Source: Syntrophobacter fumaroxidans MPOB
Lineage (GTDB): Bacteria > Desulfobacterota > Syntrophobacteria > Syntrophobacterales > Syntrophobacteraceae
Direction of reading: 5' to 3'
NCBI RefSeq assembly: GCF_000014965.1
Contig: NC_008554.1
Location: 2,468,001-2,532,000, forward strand
DNA length: 64,000 nucleotides
The notes under the pieces are model-generated. The model did not search any database. It saw only the letters and a list, made by a program, of their open reading frames with translations, and was not told the origin of the DNA. The position numbers were made by a program, and so were the translations under genes. Below, piece by piece: positions 35,708 to 45,470 of the stretch (position 1 is the first letter of the stretch; each line of letters opens with the position of its first letter).

Positions 35708-36157
35708 GCCTCGTTCCCTCCTTTCGTCGTTCGGGAAAAAGCCCGGAGGCCATCGGGACGCACCTCGACAAAGAAAAAGCGCATCGGTGTTTTTGGAATT
35801 ATAACAAACAGGATGCCGCCGGCATCAGGGAACCAGCCTGCCAGGTCGCCCCACAGTCCGACTCGAGGCGGCGCGCGGCGGCTAAAGTCCGCGGGCGGGG
35901 CAGCCGATTGAATACCCGTACGCAAAGATGCGGCCGGCGACGGAGTTGCACGCACCGTATCCCGCATCCGACTTCATCTCCTGAAGGACTCTATTCCCCC
36001 TGGAGGAAAGCTGCGGCTGTGCTATGATGCCCCAGCGCGACCGCTCCGATTACGAGGAAGCGATGGTTTTCGACTCGGGCGTCCCCGAAAGGCCCGTTTC
36101 CAGGCGACTCGGGGCGCGCCGTCCATTGTCCCGCGATTCATTCATGGGAGAGCTCCA
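35708..36157. other. Intergenic, no gene seen
   Basis: About 450 bases between divergent genes. Only noise-like frames; probably holds both promoters. Confidence 0.4.
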
Positions 36158-37129
36158 GTGACCGACCGCCGCAGGGAAATCCTGGAATGGGCCGAGCAGG
36201 GCCGTCTCGCGCCGGAAGATGTGCGCCGGGCGCTCAAGCTCGCCGGAGTTTTGCCCTCAGGCGGCGACTGGCGGCTCTTTCTGGACCGGATGCTCCTGTG
36301 GATGGGGTCGGTGATGACCGCGGCGGGCGTCGTATTCTTTTTGGCCTACAACTGGAACGAAATCGGGCATTTTACGAAGTTCGGCATGGTCGAGGCCGTC
36401 TTTCTCGCCACCCTGTTTCTTGTTTGGAAGCTCGGGCTGGAACGTCCCGCGGGCAAGGCCGCCCTTCTGGGCGGCGCGGTGCTCGTCGGCGCGATCTTCG
36501 CGCTCATCGGCCAGACTTATCAGACCGGCGCCGATTCCTTTGAACTGTTCGCGACCTGGGCGGTTCTGATCGTGCCGTGGGTGCTGGTCGGCCGGTTCGC
36601 GGCGTTGTGCGTCTTCTGGCTCCTGCTCGTCAATCTCGCGGTAACGCTTTACACCACTGCGTTCCACGGCTTCACAGGCGTGGTGTTCGGCCCGGAAAGA
36701 CTGCTCTGGCAACTTTTGGGGCTGAATACGGCGGCGCTTGCAATCTGGGAAATATTGGCCGCCCATGGCGTGGCGTGGCTGCGGGAACGCTGGGCCGCGC
36801 GGTTGATCATCACCGCCGGCGGGGCTTTGTGCACCGTCCTCGCGGTTTCCGACCTGTGCCTCCGGCGCGGGAGCAGCGGATGGGGATTTCCGGTCTGGCT
36901 CGCCTGGCTCGCCGCCGTCTATGTGGTCTACCGGTTCCGCATCAAAGACCTTTACGCCCTTGCGGGCGGGGTTCTTTCGGTGATCGTCACGGTGACCTGT
37001 TTTCTCGGGAAGCACATGCTGCGCGATCATCAGGCCGGGTCGTTCCTGTTCATCGGCCTGGTCGTGATCGCTCTTTCGGCGGCGGGCGGGTGGTGGCTCA
37101 AACGCGTTGCGGCAGAGGAGAAGCGATGA
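36158..37129 (+). CDS. DUF2157 membrane protein
   Basis: 323 residues. A short soluble N-terminus (RREILEWAEQGRLAPEDVRRALKLAG) is followed by eight or more transmembrane helices from about residue 45, including the FFLAYNWNEIGHFTKFG segment typical of DUF2157. The gene overlaps the DUF4401 gene by four bases (ATGA), so translation is coupled. DUF2157, DUF4401 and GDYXXLXY proteins occur together across many bacteria with no known function. Inner membrane. Confidence 0.88.
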   Translation: MTDRRREILEWAEQGRLAPEDVRRALKLAGVLPSGGDWRLFLDRMLLWMGSVMTAAGVVFFLAYNWNEIGHFTKFGMVEAVFLATLFLVWKLGLERPAGKAALLGGAVLVGAIFALIGQTYQTGADSFELFATWAVLIVPWVLVGRFAALCVFWLLLVNLAVTLYTTAFHGFTGVVFGPERLLWQLLGLNTAALAIWEILAAHGVAWLRERWAARLIITAGGALCTVLAVSDLCLRRGSSGWGFPVWLAWLAAVYVVYRFRIKDLYALAGGVLSVIVTVTCFLGKHMLRDHQAGSFLFIGLVVIALSAAGGWWLKRVAAEEKR

Positions 37130-38214
37130 ACGGCGCCGAGCGGCAGGAGCTTTGGGAGCGCCTCGAGGCGGCGGCCCTGGTGCATGGGGAACTGCCTCCG
37201 GCCGTGGCGTCGCCCACTCCGTGGTTCGTTCGCGTCATGCTCGGCATCGCGGGATGGATCGGAGCGCTTTTCCTGCTGGCTTTCATCGGCATAGGCTTTC
37301 ACTCCCTGATCGAGAACTGGCCGGGCGCAATCATCACCGGCACGCTGCTGTGCGCCGGGGCCGCAATGCTTTTCCGGTCGGGGCTGCGAGCCGATTTTGC
37401 GAGCCAGTTTGCCCTGGCCCTGAGTTTTGCGGGTCAGGCGTTGATCTGTTTCGGGATCAGTGAATTGCTCCGTTGGGATTTCTTCGCCGTATGCCTGGCA
37501 ATGACTGCCGTGGAGACATTCCTGTTCTTCGCGGCACCGAACTTCCTTCACAGGGTCTGGAGCGCCTGGGCGGGCTCCTTCGCGCTGGCCCTGGCGTTTT
37601 GGGACTTGAAGCTCAGCACCTTTGCGCCGGGGATTGTGACGGCCGCTTTCGCGTTCTTATGGTTCAGCGAATTCAGGCACCCGCGTCGAGGCGCCCTGCT
37701 GCGGGCCGGAGGCTACGGACTGGCCGCATCCATTATCGCGACGGTGATCATGCTGAGCGGGAGGAGCGAGGGCGTTCTATGGTGGTCGCGTGCCGTGCCG
37801 GCCCCCGGGAACGATCTCCTTGTCTGGCTTGGCCTGGGGCTCTCGGGAACCGTGCTGATCGGCGTGTCGATCCGCCTGCTCTATTGGGAGAATGTCCCCC
37901 TTGGATCGAGACCGGGGAAAGCGGTACTCGCGGGAGCAGGAATCCTTGCGGCGGCGTCGCTGAAAGCCCCGGGACTGGGGCCTTGCGTTGCGATTCTCGT
38001 CGTGGGCCATGCGGCGGGCAACCGCCGCCTTGCCGGGCTGGGCGTTCTGGCGCTGCTCGGATACCTCGCCCATTACTACTACGTTTTGGACGCCACTCTG
38101 CTGCAAAAGTCCGAGGTGCTGGCAGGCGTCGGGCTCTCGCTGCTCATCGCGCGCCTCGTGCTGCTCAAGTGTCTGCCCGCGCCGGAAAGCGCGGAGGAAG
38201 CCTCTCATGCGTAA
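37126..38214 (+). CDS. DUF4401 membrane protein
   Basis: 362 residues. The start at 37126 (ATGA overlap with the DUF2157 stop) is preferred; the frame is open further upstream but that part overlaps the previous gene. About ten transmembrane helices follow a soluble start MNGAERQELWERLEAA. No enzyme motif. It is the second gene of a three-gene operon and overlaps the next start by eight bases. Confidence 0.88.
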   Translation: MNGAERQELWERLEAAALVHGELPPAVASPTPWFVRVMLGIAGWIGALFLLAFIGIGFHSLIENWPGAIITGTLLCAGAAMLFRSGLRADFASQFALALSFAGQALICFGISELLRWDFFAVCLAMTAVETFLFFAAPNFLHRVWSAWAGSFALALAFWDLKLSTFAPGIVTAAFAFLWFSEFRHPRRGALLRAGGYGLAASIIATVIMLSGRSEGVLWWSRAVPAPGNDLLVWLGLGLSGTVLIGVSIRLLYWENVPLGSRPGKAVLAGAGILAAASLKAPGLGPCVAILVVGHAAGNRRLAGLGVLALLGYLAHYYYVLDATLLQKSEVLAGVGLSLLIARLVLLKCLPAPESAEEASHA

Positions 38215-38707
38215 AGCCATCGCACTCCTGATGGGAGCGGTCGTCCTCGCCGTCGCCAACTACGCCATATACGAACGCGAACGGATCATCCGCGAAGGCC
38301 GTGTCGCGCTGCTGGAGCTGGCCCCCGTCGATCCGCGCTCGCTCATGCAGGGCGATTACATGGCTCTGCGCTTCAAGGCCGCAACCGATGCGTTCGGCAG
38401 CGGGCAAGTGCGCGAAGAGGTTCGTGACGGGCGTATCGTGTTGAAGCCCGACGCGCGAGGGGTCGCCTCGTTCGTGCGGCTGGACGTCGGGGGGCCGTTG
38501 GCACCGGATGAGTTTCTCATGCGCTATCGTGTTCGCGATCGTCAAGTGAAGTTTGCGACCAACGCATTCTTCTTCCAGGAAGGGCACGCGGACCGTTACG
38601 AGACGGCACGCTACGGGGAATTCCGAGTCGCCGCCGACGGGGACGCGATCCTCACCGGGCTGCGCGGCAAGGACCTCGAGCCGCTGGGAGAGGCTCCGCG
38701 GCGCTGA
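38207..38707 (+). CDS. GDYXXLXY-domain membrane-anchored protein
   Basis: 166 residues from the ATG at 38207. One N-terminal transmembrane helix is followed by an extracytoplasmic domain with the family's signature, here MQGDYMALRF near residue 47, and a later FFFQEGHADRYETARYGEFRV segment. Third gene of the DUF2157-DUF4401-GDYXXLXY operon. The set looks like a membrane complex with one periplasmic subunit; its role is unknown. Confidence 0.88.
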   Translation: MRKAIALLMGAVVLAVANYAIYERERIIREGRVALLELAPVDPRSLMQGDYMALRFKAATDAFGSGQVREEVRDGRIVLKPDARGVASFVRLDVGGPLAPDEFLMRYRVRDRQVKFATNAFFFQEGHADRYETARYGEFRVAADGDAILTGLRGKDLEPLGEAPRR

Positions 38708-39938
38708 AAGCCGGACCCTCTGCCGTCCGGAGAATTCAACGGCATGCAACGGTACCTGCCAGTCCGATGCATCGGAAGGCACATGGAGGGACTATCGTGC
38801 GCCTCATGGAGGAAAGGACGCAGGTTCGCCCCCCGTTCCCGGTCCCTTTCTCCCGAGGTGGCGGATCGGAGAGGATACGGCCCTACCCATGAGGTCTTGC
38901 ATGATCCAGGTTGCGCCAAATGAGAACTCCTCCACCGCAAATTGACCGAATTGCCGGAACCATGCCCGGACCCACGTCCCGCTGCTGTTCCTTCGGGCTT
39001 ATGGAGGATCCGCCCGGAGCCTCCCCCGCGCAGCGAAGAAACTCCGGGAATTATCTGGATCTTCCGCCACGAAGACTTGACACACGGCCGCACCCGATCT
39101 ATCGGAAATACGTGAAGGATTGCACCGAGCACATGATCATGCCCGGCGTCTTCATGGCAAGCTGAGAGTGTATCCTCAAGACTTTGAGCACGTTCTCAGG
39201 CCAAGAACGCCTTGGGGCGGAGATGAAAGCAGCGCCTCTTGGGACCTTATGGCAGTCTGCGGGCCACCTTGGACGAATCACAGACAGCCCCATTTCGGGA
39301 AAGCCCTTACAGTCCTGCCGATGTGGGGCGATCCATGATTCGTCAAATTCAGCGATTTCGTGTATGGGGCGAGGCAAAGGCACAATTCATTGCGGGCGGG
39401 AACAAACCCGCCCTTGCTGCTCAACGGGTTATTCGGCCTGTCGGGCAGGTTTTGCGCCAACCCGAATCGGCGCTTTGAGCTCCGGAATCGTTCAACCCGG
39501 GATGGTACCCGCGGTTCACGCACTCTTCTTCTTTCACCACCTGGAACGACGCGTTCATCTTAACAGTCCTCGGATCCCGAAACCCTGACCGGAGGCGGAC
39601 GGGGAACAATCGACCGGCGGCAATGGAACCAAGGGTGGATGACCTGGGTTCTCCACGCCGGAATCCCCGATAATGCGGATTGCCCGTTCTATACACCGCT
39701 CAAACCGGGTTCTCACCAACAAGCGCGTCGAGGAATGGATCGAGGACTTACACGAGCCGCGCTTTCGGTAGGAAAACTTGTCCTGAATCCTTCCCGAGGC
39801 CTGTTTCCGGACGCTGCCGATTGGTTGCTTCGAGGGGCTTTCTTCGGATCGGCTCCTCGAATCCGCCGAAGTCGGCGTTATCAAAGGGGCTGATGAGCGA
39901 TACCCTTGAGTCTTACTGGACAAGGATGAGGAGAAGGC
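38708..39938. other. Long intergenic stretch, no gene supported
   Basis: About 1.2 kb. Several open frames of 60-120 codons exist but none has a ribosome binding site with protein-like composition. One palindromic hairpin is listed next. Confidence 0.4.
39394..39413. repeat. Palindromic hairpin, one of two related copies
   Basis: GGGCGGG and CCCGCCC around the loop AACAAA. A near-identical element (inverted) occurs at 52283-52307, between gap and pgk, so this is a dispersed palindrome rather than a gene-specific terminator. Confidence 0.55.
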
Positions 39939-40982
39939 GTGGAGCTTTTGCAGCGGACTTTTGGATTCCTCGTGACACTTTTGATCGCTTCCGTGCTCTT
40001 GTTCCCCGAAAACGTGGCGAGCGCCGGAGACACACTGATCCGTATCAAGGCACGGGGGAAGCTCCGGTGCGGAGTGAGCGACGGCATCCCCGGGTTTTCC
40101 TGGAAGGGGCCCGACGGCCGTTGGACCGGAATGGATGTCGATTTCTGCCGGGCGTTAGCGGCCGCGGTTTTGAAGGATCCCGAAAAGGTGGACTTCGTGC
40201 CTTTGACCGCCTCTCGGCGCTTTCCGGCGCTCAAAGCAGGTGAATTGGATGTTCTCGCCCGCAACACGACCTGGACGATGGAGCGGGAGGCTGTGCTGGG
40301 GATTCTCTTCGCCGGGGTGCTCGTTTATGACACCCAGGGGTTCCTGGTTCCGACGTCCAGCGGGATAACGGAACTCTCCCAACTGGATGGAGCCACGGTT
40401 TGCGTGGTCAGGGGAAGCAGTCATGAAGAACACATAGCCCAGACGTTTGGCGCGAGGAACTGGACCTATCAGCCGCTCCAGGTGGAATCCAGTGTCCAGG
40501 CGATGGCCGCTCTGAACGAAGGGAAGTGCAAGGCGTTCACCTCCGAGAGTCCACAGCTGAAGACCGCGCGGATGAATGCACCTGACGGTCCCGACCAATA
40601 CTCCCTGCTGAAGGAAACGATCTCCGAGGAACCCATGGGACCGGTGGTGCGTCGTGGAGACGAGGATTGGTTCACCATCGTGCGGTGGGTCCTTTTCACG
40701 CTCATCCTTGCCGAGGATGGCGGCTATACCGGAGCCAACGTCAGGTCGCGACTCGAGAAAACCGCGGACTTCCGTGCGATGTCCTGGAAGCAGTTGGACG
40801 GCCTCATCGCAAAATCGTTGGGAATTGATCCGGGCTGGAGAATCCGCGTGGTGGAGAGTGTTGGAAACTATGGCGAAGTCTTCGAGCGGAACCTGGGGTC
40901 TCAAAGTACTCTGAATCTGGAACGCGGGCCCAACAAACTCTGGAAAGACGCAGGACTCATGTATGCCCCGCCCTTTCGATGA
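39939..40982 (+). CDS. Periplasmic amino-acid-type binding protein (SBP_bac_3)
   Basis: 347 residues with a signal peptide (cleavage near NVASA). The family pattern of polar amino-acid binding proteins is present: IRIKARGKLRCGVSDGIPGFSW, WTGMDVDFCRALAAAVL, FPALKAGELDVLARNTTWTMERE, and GATVCVVRGSSHEEH. It is most like general L-amino-acid (AapJ-type) binding proteins in length and order. No permease or ATPase gene is next to it; the next gene encodes an unrelated secondary carrier. It could feed a transporter encoded elsewhere. The weak start context leaves the first residues uncertain. Confidence 0.88.
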   Translation: MELLQRTFGFLVTLLIASVLLFPENVASAGDTLIRIKARGKLRCGVSDGIPGFSWKGPDGRWTGMDVDFCRALAAAVLKDPEKVDFVPLTASRRFPALKAGELDVLARNTTWTMEREAVLGILFAGVLVYDTQGFLVPTSSGITELSQLDGATVCVVRGSSHEEHIAQTFGARNWTYQPLQVESSVQAMAALNEGKCKAFTSESPQLKTARMNAPDGPDQYSLLKETISEEPMGPVVRRGDEDWFTIVRWVLFTLILAEDGGYTGANVRSRLEKTADFRAMSWKQLDGLIAKSLGIDPGWRIRVVESVGNYGEVFERNLGSQSTLNLERGPNKLWKDAGLMYAPPFR

Positions 40983-41089
40983 TGATCTCGGTTGCTCACG
41001 GCATGTATCATCACGGAGACAAGGCAATCCACTCACCTCTTTCAATCTGGCTGAAGAGGTTCCACCCCCTGCCGTCAACGAGGAACACC

Positions 41090-42433
41090 ATGAGTGAATC
41101 TCAAATCGCTCTTACTCTGCTCGTCTTTGCGGCGGTTATTCTGTCCATAGCCTTCAACCTTCTCGACATGGCTCTGGCTGCCCTCCTGGGCGTCAGCACC
41201 ATGCTTCTGTTGGGGGCTTTCACACGCAACGAATTTCTACAAGCAGCGCAGAACGCCGGAGGCTCCATAGCACTCCTGTTCGGCGGCATGGTGGTCGCTC
41301 GGACCCTGGTGCCGACGGGAATCTTCGACCAGTTGGGAATGCGTTATCTTCGTTCAACCCGCGGAAGCGGTAAGCGGTTCCTTCTGGGGGTGATCGTCCT
41401 GACGGCCCCACTGTGTGCCGTTCTTCCCAACGCCACCACCGTGATCCTTCTCGCTCCCATAATCATTCGCGTAGCCAGGGCTCTCGAAGTGGATTTCGTC
41501 CCGCCCGTTATTCTCACCGCCATCATCAGCAATTCCGCGGGACTGTTGACCCTGGTGGGCGACCCTGCCACTTTCCTGGTCGGGAGCTCCATTGGGATGA
41601 GTTTCGGGGAATATCTGCATAGAGTCAGCCTCGGGGGGCTGATCGCCGTTCTGCTCCCCATCCCGATCCTCCCCTGGTTGCTCAAAGACATTTGGCGGAC
41701 GCAGCGGCCTCTGCCTGCCGAACTGCCCCTGCCGCGGCTGGAACGCCCCGCGTTCTGTTCGCTCGCACTCCTGGTGCTGGTCGTGATGATTCTGCTTTTT
41801 CTTTTCGGTGAGAAGATGCCCGTTCCCATCGTTCCTCCTTCGGTTGCCATTGTTGCAGCATCCCTCGCGCTTCTTGTTGTTTATGGCTTAAAGGTGGAAC
41901 CGGTGGAACGGGTGCTGAACGACGTGGACTGGAAAACCCTCATCTTCCTCACCTGCATGTTCCTTATGGTTGAAGCATTCACGAAAACCGGCATCCTGCA
42001 GGGCCTGTCCAGGCACATGAATATTTGGTTTGGCCACAATTTGCTGGTGGTGGCCATAATCGTGCTGGCGGGCGTAGGCATGTCGTCCAGCCTGCTGGCC
42101 AATATTCCCGTCGTGGCGGCCATGCTGCTTCTGGTCAAAGGGTACCTGGTTGCAGCACAACTCGTGCCGGAGCTGGCTCTCGGAGCGGCCTTCACCGACT
42201 GGCCGGCTTTCACCTTGCCGCTATTTGTCGCCATGATGTTCGGGGGAACCCTGGGCGGGAATGCAACGCTCATTGGTGCATCCGCCAATGTGGTGAGTGC
42301 CGGGATCTGTGCCGCACATGGAAAACCTGTGAGTTTTGCCACTTTCGCTCGATACGGGGTCCCCGTGACCGCTGTTCAGCTGCTCATGTCAGCCTTCTAT
42401 GTGCTGGCGCTGACTTGGCTGACGGGACGGTAG
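41090..42433 (+). CDS. ArsB/NhaD/SLC13-type permease
   Basis: 447 residues from the ATG at 41090 (GAGG upstream); the frame is open upstream but without ribosome binding site. About 11-12 transmembrane helices. The family's conserved points are visible: VLPNATTVILLAPIIIRVA, NSAGLLTLVGDPATFLVG, and near the end GGTLGGNATLIGASANVVSAGI. These substrate-site segments are those of the ion transporter superfamily that includes arsenite exporter ArsB, sodium/proton antiporter NhaD and citrate carriers. The exact ion cannot be told. It lies 107 bases after the binding protein. Confidence 0.88.
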   Translation: MSESQIALTLLVFAAVILSIAFNLLDMALAALLGVSTMLLLGAFTRNEFLQAAQNAGGSIALLFGGMVVARTLVPTGIFDQLGMRYLRSTRGSGKRFLLGVIVLTAPLCAVLPNATTVILLAPIIIRVARALEVDFVPPVILTAIISNSAGLLTLVGDPATFLVGSSIGMSFGEYLHRVSLGGLIAVLLPIPILPWLLKDIWRTQRPLPAELPLPRLERPAFCSLALLVLVVMILLFLFGEKMPVPIVPPSVAIVAASLALLVVYGLKVEPVERVLNDVDWKTLIFLTCMFLMVEAFTKTGILQGLSRHMNIWFGHNLLVVAIIVLAGVGMSSSLLANIPVVAAMLLLVKGYLVAAQLVPELALGAAFTDWPAFTLPLFVAMMFGGTLGGNATLIGASANVVSAGICAAHGKPVSFATFARYGVPVTAVQLLMSAFYVLALTWLTGR

Positions 42434-42660
42434 TGTGCCGTTTTCATGTTCTCATTTGGCAGGCTTCGCAGGTACAGCGGAGGCGCCGTCTTTTCTCGCA
42501 AGCCCGCAGAGACCCGGGATGAGTCGAAAGCACCTTTGCCGGCGCGCATGCGAATGAGTAACGGCCCCGGGATGCGCCGCCGCCGGAACGGCTCCCGCAA
42601 TGGTGCACCTCTGAACTACGCTTCCTCCCTCGTCATTCCGGCACCGGGACGCAGGTCCGA

Positions 42661-44394
42661 TCAGATCACTCGGAGCTCTTTGATCAGGGTCGAACCGGCC
42701 GCAACACTCTTGACCTCGGCACGAAACGCATAGTGTCGCGGGTACTTGACAAAAACGAACTCGTGCAGGAGCGACCGCGCCTTCTCCCGCTCGTTCGACA
42801 GAGTGTGGAATTCCGCCAGGGCGCCCAGGACCCGGGCCGCACGGGCGTAGGCCCCCCTGTGTTTTGCGCTCACGATCGCATCGATGCGGTCCCGGCCGAT
42901 TTTTAGCGCCCAAGCCTCGTATTTCTTGGCCTCCGCTTCCGCGATCTGCGCCGATTCAAGTCCGGTGAGCAGCGCGCGGCAGGCATCTCCCCTTCCGACC
43001 TCATCCTCTTCATGGAGATAGGAATCATACGTCTCCGAGTATTCCTTCAACAAGGCTCTGATGACGGATGCTTCGGGCGAGTTTCCGGTCAAGACGGACA
43101 GGATGGAGGCAAAAAGCACCCCGGCCTTTCCATAGGACCACCCGATGCTCCTCTCGCCTCGACCTTCCCGGAAGGCTTCACCAACCTTGCCGGCCATCAG
43201 CAGCGTTTTGATGAACAGGTCCCCGGGGGCCTTCCCCTCCTTGCCGGCGTCCTTCATCGAGGCAAGGACGGCTTCCAATTCGCGGGAACGAACGCCTTGT
43301 TTCTCTGCTTCATCAAGCAGTTCGAGAAGGTTCCGCTCACGAGGCGCGGACAAAAACCGCTCCCGTTTCCCGAGCAGCACGCATTCCGTCCTCCCGAGCA
43401 CCGTCGCGGCACTGGTCAGGCATCGGGCCGCCTGCTCCCGGAAACCGCACCTCGGCAATATTTCCAGGGCTTCCCGGCAGGCATCCAGCATCGCGTTCCA
43501 ATCGTTTTCCCTTTCAAGGCACTGAATCCAGAAGAGGTAACCACGCGGCTGGTCGGTCTTCCATTTCCTTGCCAGCCGGGAAACACCGTCGATCCCTTCC
43601 AGCATTTGCGTCGCTTCCAGCAGAAGCACGGCGGCCCTGTCGTTGTCATGGGACTCCAACCTTTTTGCCCAGGCGGGCAGGAACGATTCCCAATCCGGCA
43701 TCCGGCCCGAGCTGGAGTCAACGATATCCTGCAGCATGGGATAAGGTTCCGACGAGATGTCCAGACGATCGTGGTCCATCGCTCCACGTACGGTCATGCA
43801 TTCGAACAAGGCCTGAACTCGGGTCCTCTCATCGCTGGTCTCATAGACGCAACGGCAATACCTCGCCCTTTCCTCGCGCATGTCCGGTGCATCGCGGGAA
43901 AGGCAACCGGCCGCCTCTTCGTTCTCATCCAGAAGATCGAAAAGGGAGGCATACAAGCGGCGGGCAACTTCCAGTCGTCCATACAGGAACAGCCCGCCTG
44001 TTTCGACGAACAGATTCTCCAATTCCTCGGCCTGCTCCGGCGCCAAGCAGTCCGGCTCCTCATCGTCGTAACCACAATTGCCCCAGTGTTCGGACTCCTC
44101 CCAATAGTCGCCGTTTTCAATGGAACGGATTCTTTCCTCGATCTCCTCCCTGAGGCCCGCGATGCGTTCGAGCAAGGTCTCGGCCAAATCCCGGCCTGTT
44201 TCCATTCTCCCGGCAACGGGCTTGGGAGCGATAGCGCGAATTTTGTCGAGAAAACCGGAACGCTCTCTTATCGATACCTCTTGCGCCAGTTCGAGCACGC
44301 TCTCGATCAGTTCATCCTTCGACAGCGTTTCACAGTGTTCTCTTACGGCTTCCAGATAGGGTTTCAACGGCATTCTGCTCTTGGTCGTTTTCAT
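42661..44394 (-). CDS. Large helical repeat-like protein, unknown function
   Basis: 577 residues, predicted all-helical, with TPR-like spacing of small and aromatic residues in the middle (for example YGRLEVARRLYASLFDLL and YARAARVLGALAEFHTLS). An acidic Cys-containing segment lies near residue 105-115 (HWGNCGYDDEEPDC). No signal peptide and no catalytic motif. Similar long helical proteins accompany SWIM-zinc-finger or repeat proteins in other genomes, but no such partner is seen here. It is upstream of the AbiE-like pair on the same strand by position but transcribed as its own unit. Confidence 0.75.
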   Translation of the reverse strand: MKTTKSRMPLKPYLEAVREHCETLSKDELIESVLELAQEVSIRERSGFLDKIRAIAPKPVAGRMETGRDLAETLLERIAGLREEIEERIRSIENGDYWEESEHWGNCGYDDEEPDCLAPEQAEELENLFVETGGLFLYGRLEVARRLYASLFDLLDENEEAAGCLSRDAPDMREERARYCRCVYETSDERTRVQALFECMTVRGAMDHDRLDISSEPYPMLQDIVDSSSGRMPDWESFLPAWAKRLESHDNDRAAVLLLEATQMLEGIDGVSRLARKWKTDQPRGYLFWIQCLERENDWNAMLDACREALEILPRCGFREQAARCLTSAATVLGRTECVLLGKRERFLSAPRERNLLELLDEAEKQGVRSRELEAVLASMKDAGKEGKAPGDLFIKTLLMAGKVGEAFREGRGERSIGWSYGKAGVLFASILSVLTGNSPEASVIRALLKEYSETYDSYLHEEDEVGRGDACRALLTGLESAQIAEAEAKKYEAWALKIGRDRIDAIVSAKHRGAYARAARVLGALAEFHTLSNEREKARSLLHEFVFVKYPRHYAFRAEVKSVAAGSTLIKELRVI

Positions 44395-44537
44395 GGTGTT
44401 TCACCAGTTTCCTCTGTAGTTTTCTCGACACTACTGCACCGAACCGTATCACCCAGGCATTACCGGATATCATGGAGTGATTTTTGATTGTCTCCCTTCA
44501 CGGAGATTTTATTCTACCCGGACTTACCTCTTTCCTG

Positions 44538-45470
44538 TCAGGTCGGATTGCGCGGTTCCCAAGGGCCCGGAGCGGTCCAAATCATCTCGAATGCTTCTCC
44601 CTGTTGGGCGGCACGAACGGGAGGCATTAGAAAACCCGTCAGAAAAACCGCCACCTCCTGCAAGGATACCTTCTCCTCCATGAGACGATTCTTACGGATG
44701 AATGCGCCCCATTGGGTCATCTTGACCCTGTCATGGGAGAAAGATTCCGTCAAAGCCAGCGGGATCTCCGCCGGCAGAACGGTCCTGCGCTGTTCGAACG
44801 TAGCCCGTATCGCCCGGCTGAGCAGCAAGCCATCGAATTCGAACCGCCGTGCCAGTTCCCGAATATCATAGAAATCCTTCATGCGACTATTGGCAATGCC
44901 GAGCATCACCATGGCCTGAAATTTCTCGGAGACAACGGTGTACCTTGGGTAGGCGAGGACTTCAGGCGCCGGAAGGTCCAGAATCGTTGGATAGCGAACT
45001 TCCTCCGGACCAGGAAGAACCACGTCACCAAAAGCTACGTCAATTTGGAGGGGGATGACGGCACCTGAAAGGATCGCGGTCACTTGCATCCGTACTCCCC
45101 GGTACTCGCTCTCACCTCGGATCTCTGAACCGCGAACGTTCTCCTTCAGAAAAGTTAGCCCGTCGTCCTCGACGGCGACTTCGCACAAGGCACGAAAAGT
45201 CCCTTCCAGGTGAGCGATTTGGCCTGGACCGAAGCCAAGAAGAACCATGTCCCTGGTCGGGCGGTAGGACGCATCGAACCAGAGGGTGTACAGCATGGCA
45301 CCCTTGAGCAGAAATCTGCTTCGCCATTCAGAGCGCCCTATTCTGTACAATAGTCTTTCCAGGGCGTAGCGTGTCAGCACGAGATCAAAGGGTTCGGACT
45401 TTTTCTTTGAAAGGTTGAGGAGACGCTGACGGACGGACGCCCCAACATTTCGAAGCCGGTTTTGGGTCAC
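44538..45470 (-). CDS. abiEii: AbiEii-like nucleotidyltransferase toxin, catalytic Asp altered
   Basis: 310 residues from a GTG at 45470, whose GTGA overlaps the antitoxin stop, so the pair is translationally coupled. The N-terminal helix bundle is followed by RFLLKGAMLYTLWFDASYRPTRDMVLLGFG. In AbiEii toxins this segment ends Asp-x-Asp, the metal-binding pair of the nucleotidyltransferase; here Asp74 is kept but the second position is Val76. A late segment NSRMKDFYDIRELAR is the usual C-terminal family mark. AbiEii toxins modify or block growth functions and abort phage infection. The altered pair suggests the toxin is weakened or inactive. Confidence 0.85.
   Translation of the reverse strand: MTQNRLRNVGASVRQRLLNLSKKKSEPFDLVLTRYALERLLYRIGRSEWRSRFLLKGAMLYTLWFDASYRPTRDMVLLGFGPGQIAHLEGTFRALCEVAVEDDGLTFLKENVRGSEIRGESEYRGVRMQVTAILSGAVIPLQIDVAFGDVVLPGPEEVRYPTILDLPAPEVLAYPRYTVVSEKFQAMVMLGIANSRMKDFYDIRELARRFEFDGLLLSRAIRATFEQRRTVLPAEIPLALTESFSHDRVKMTQWGAFIRKNRLMEEKVSLQEVAVFLTGFLMPPVRAAQQGEAFEMIWTAPGPWEPRNPT

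Noticed and set aside
36577-37125. Upstream extension of the DUF4401 gene
   Set aside because: The frame stays open, but this part overlaps the DUF2157 gene and is Arg-rich; the ATGA overlap at 37126 is the natural start.
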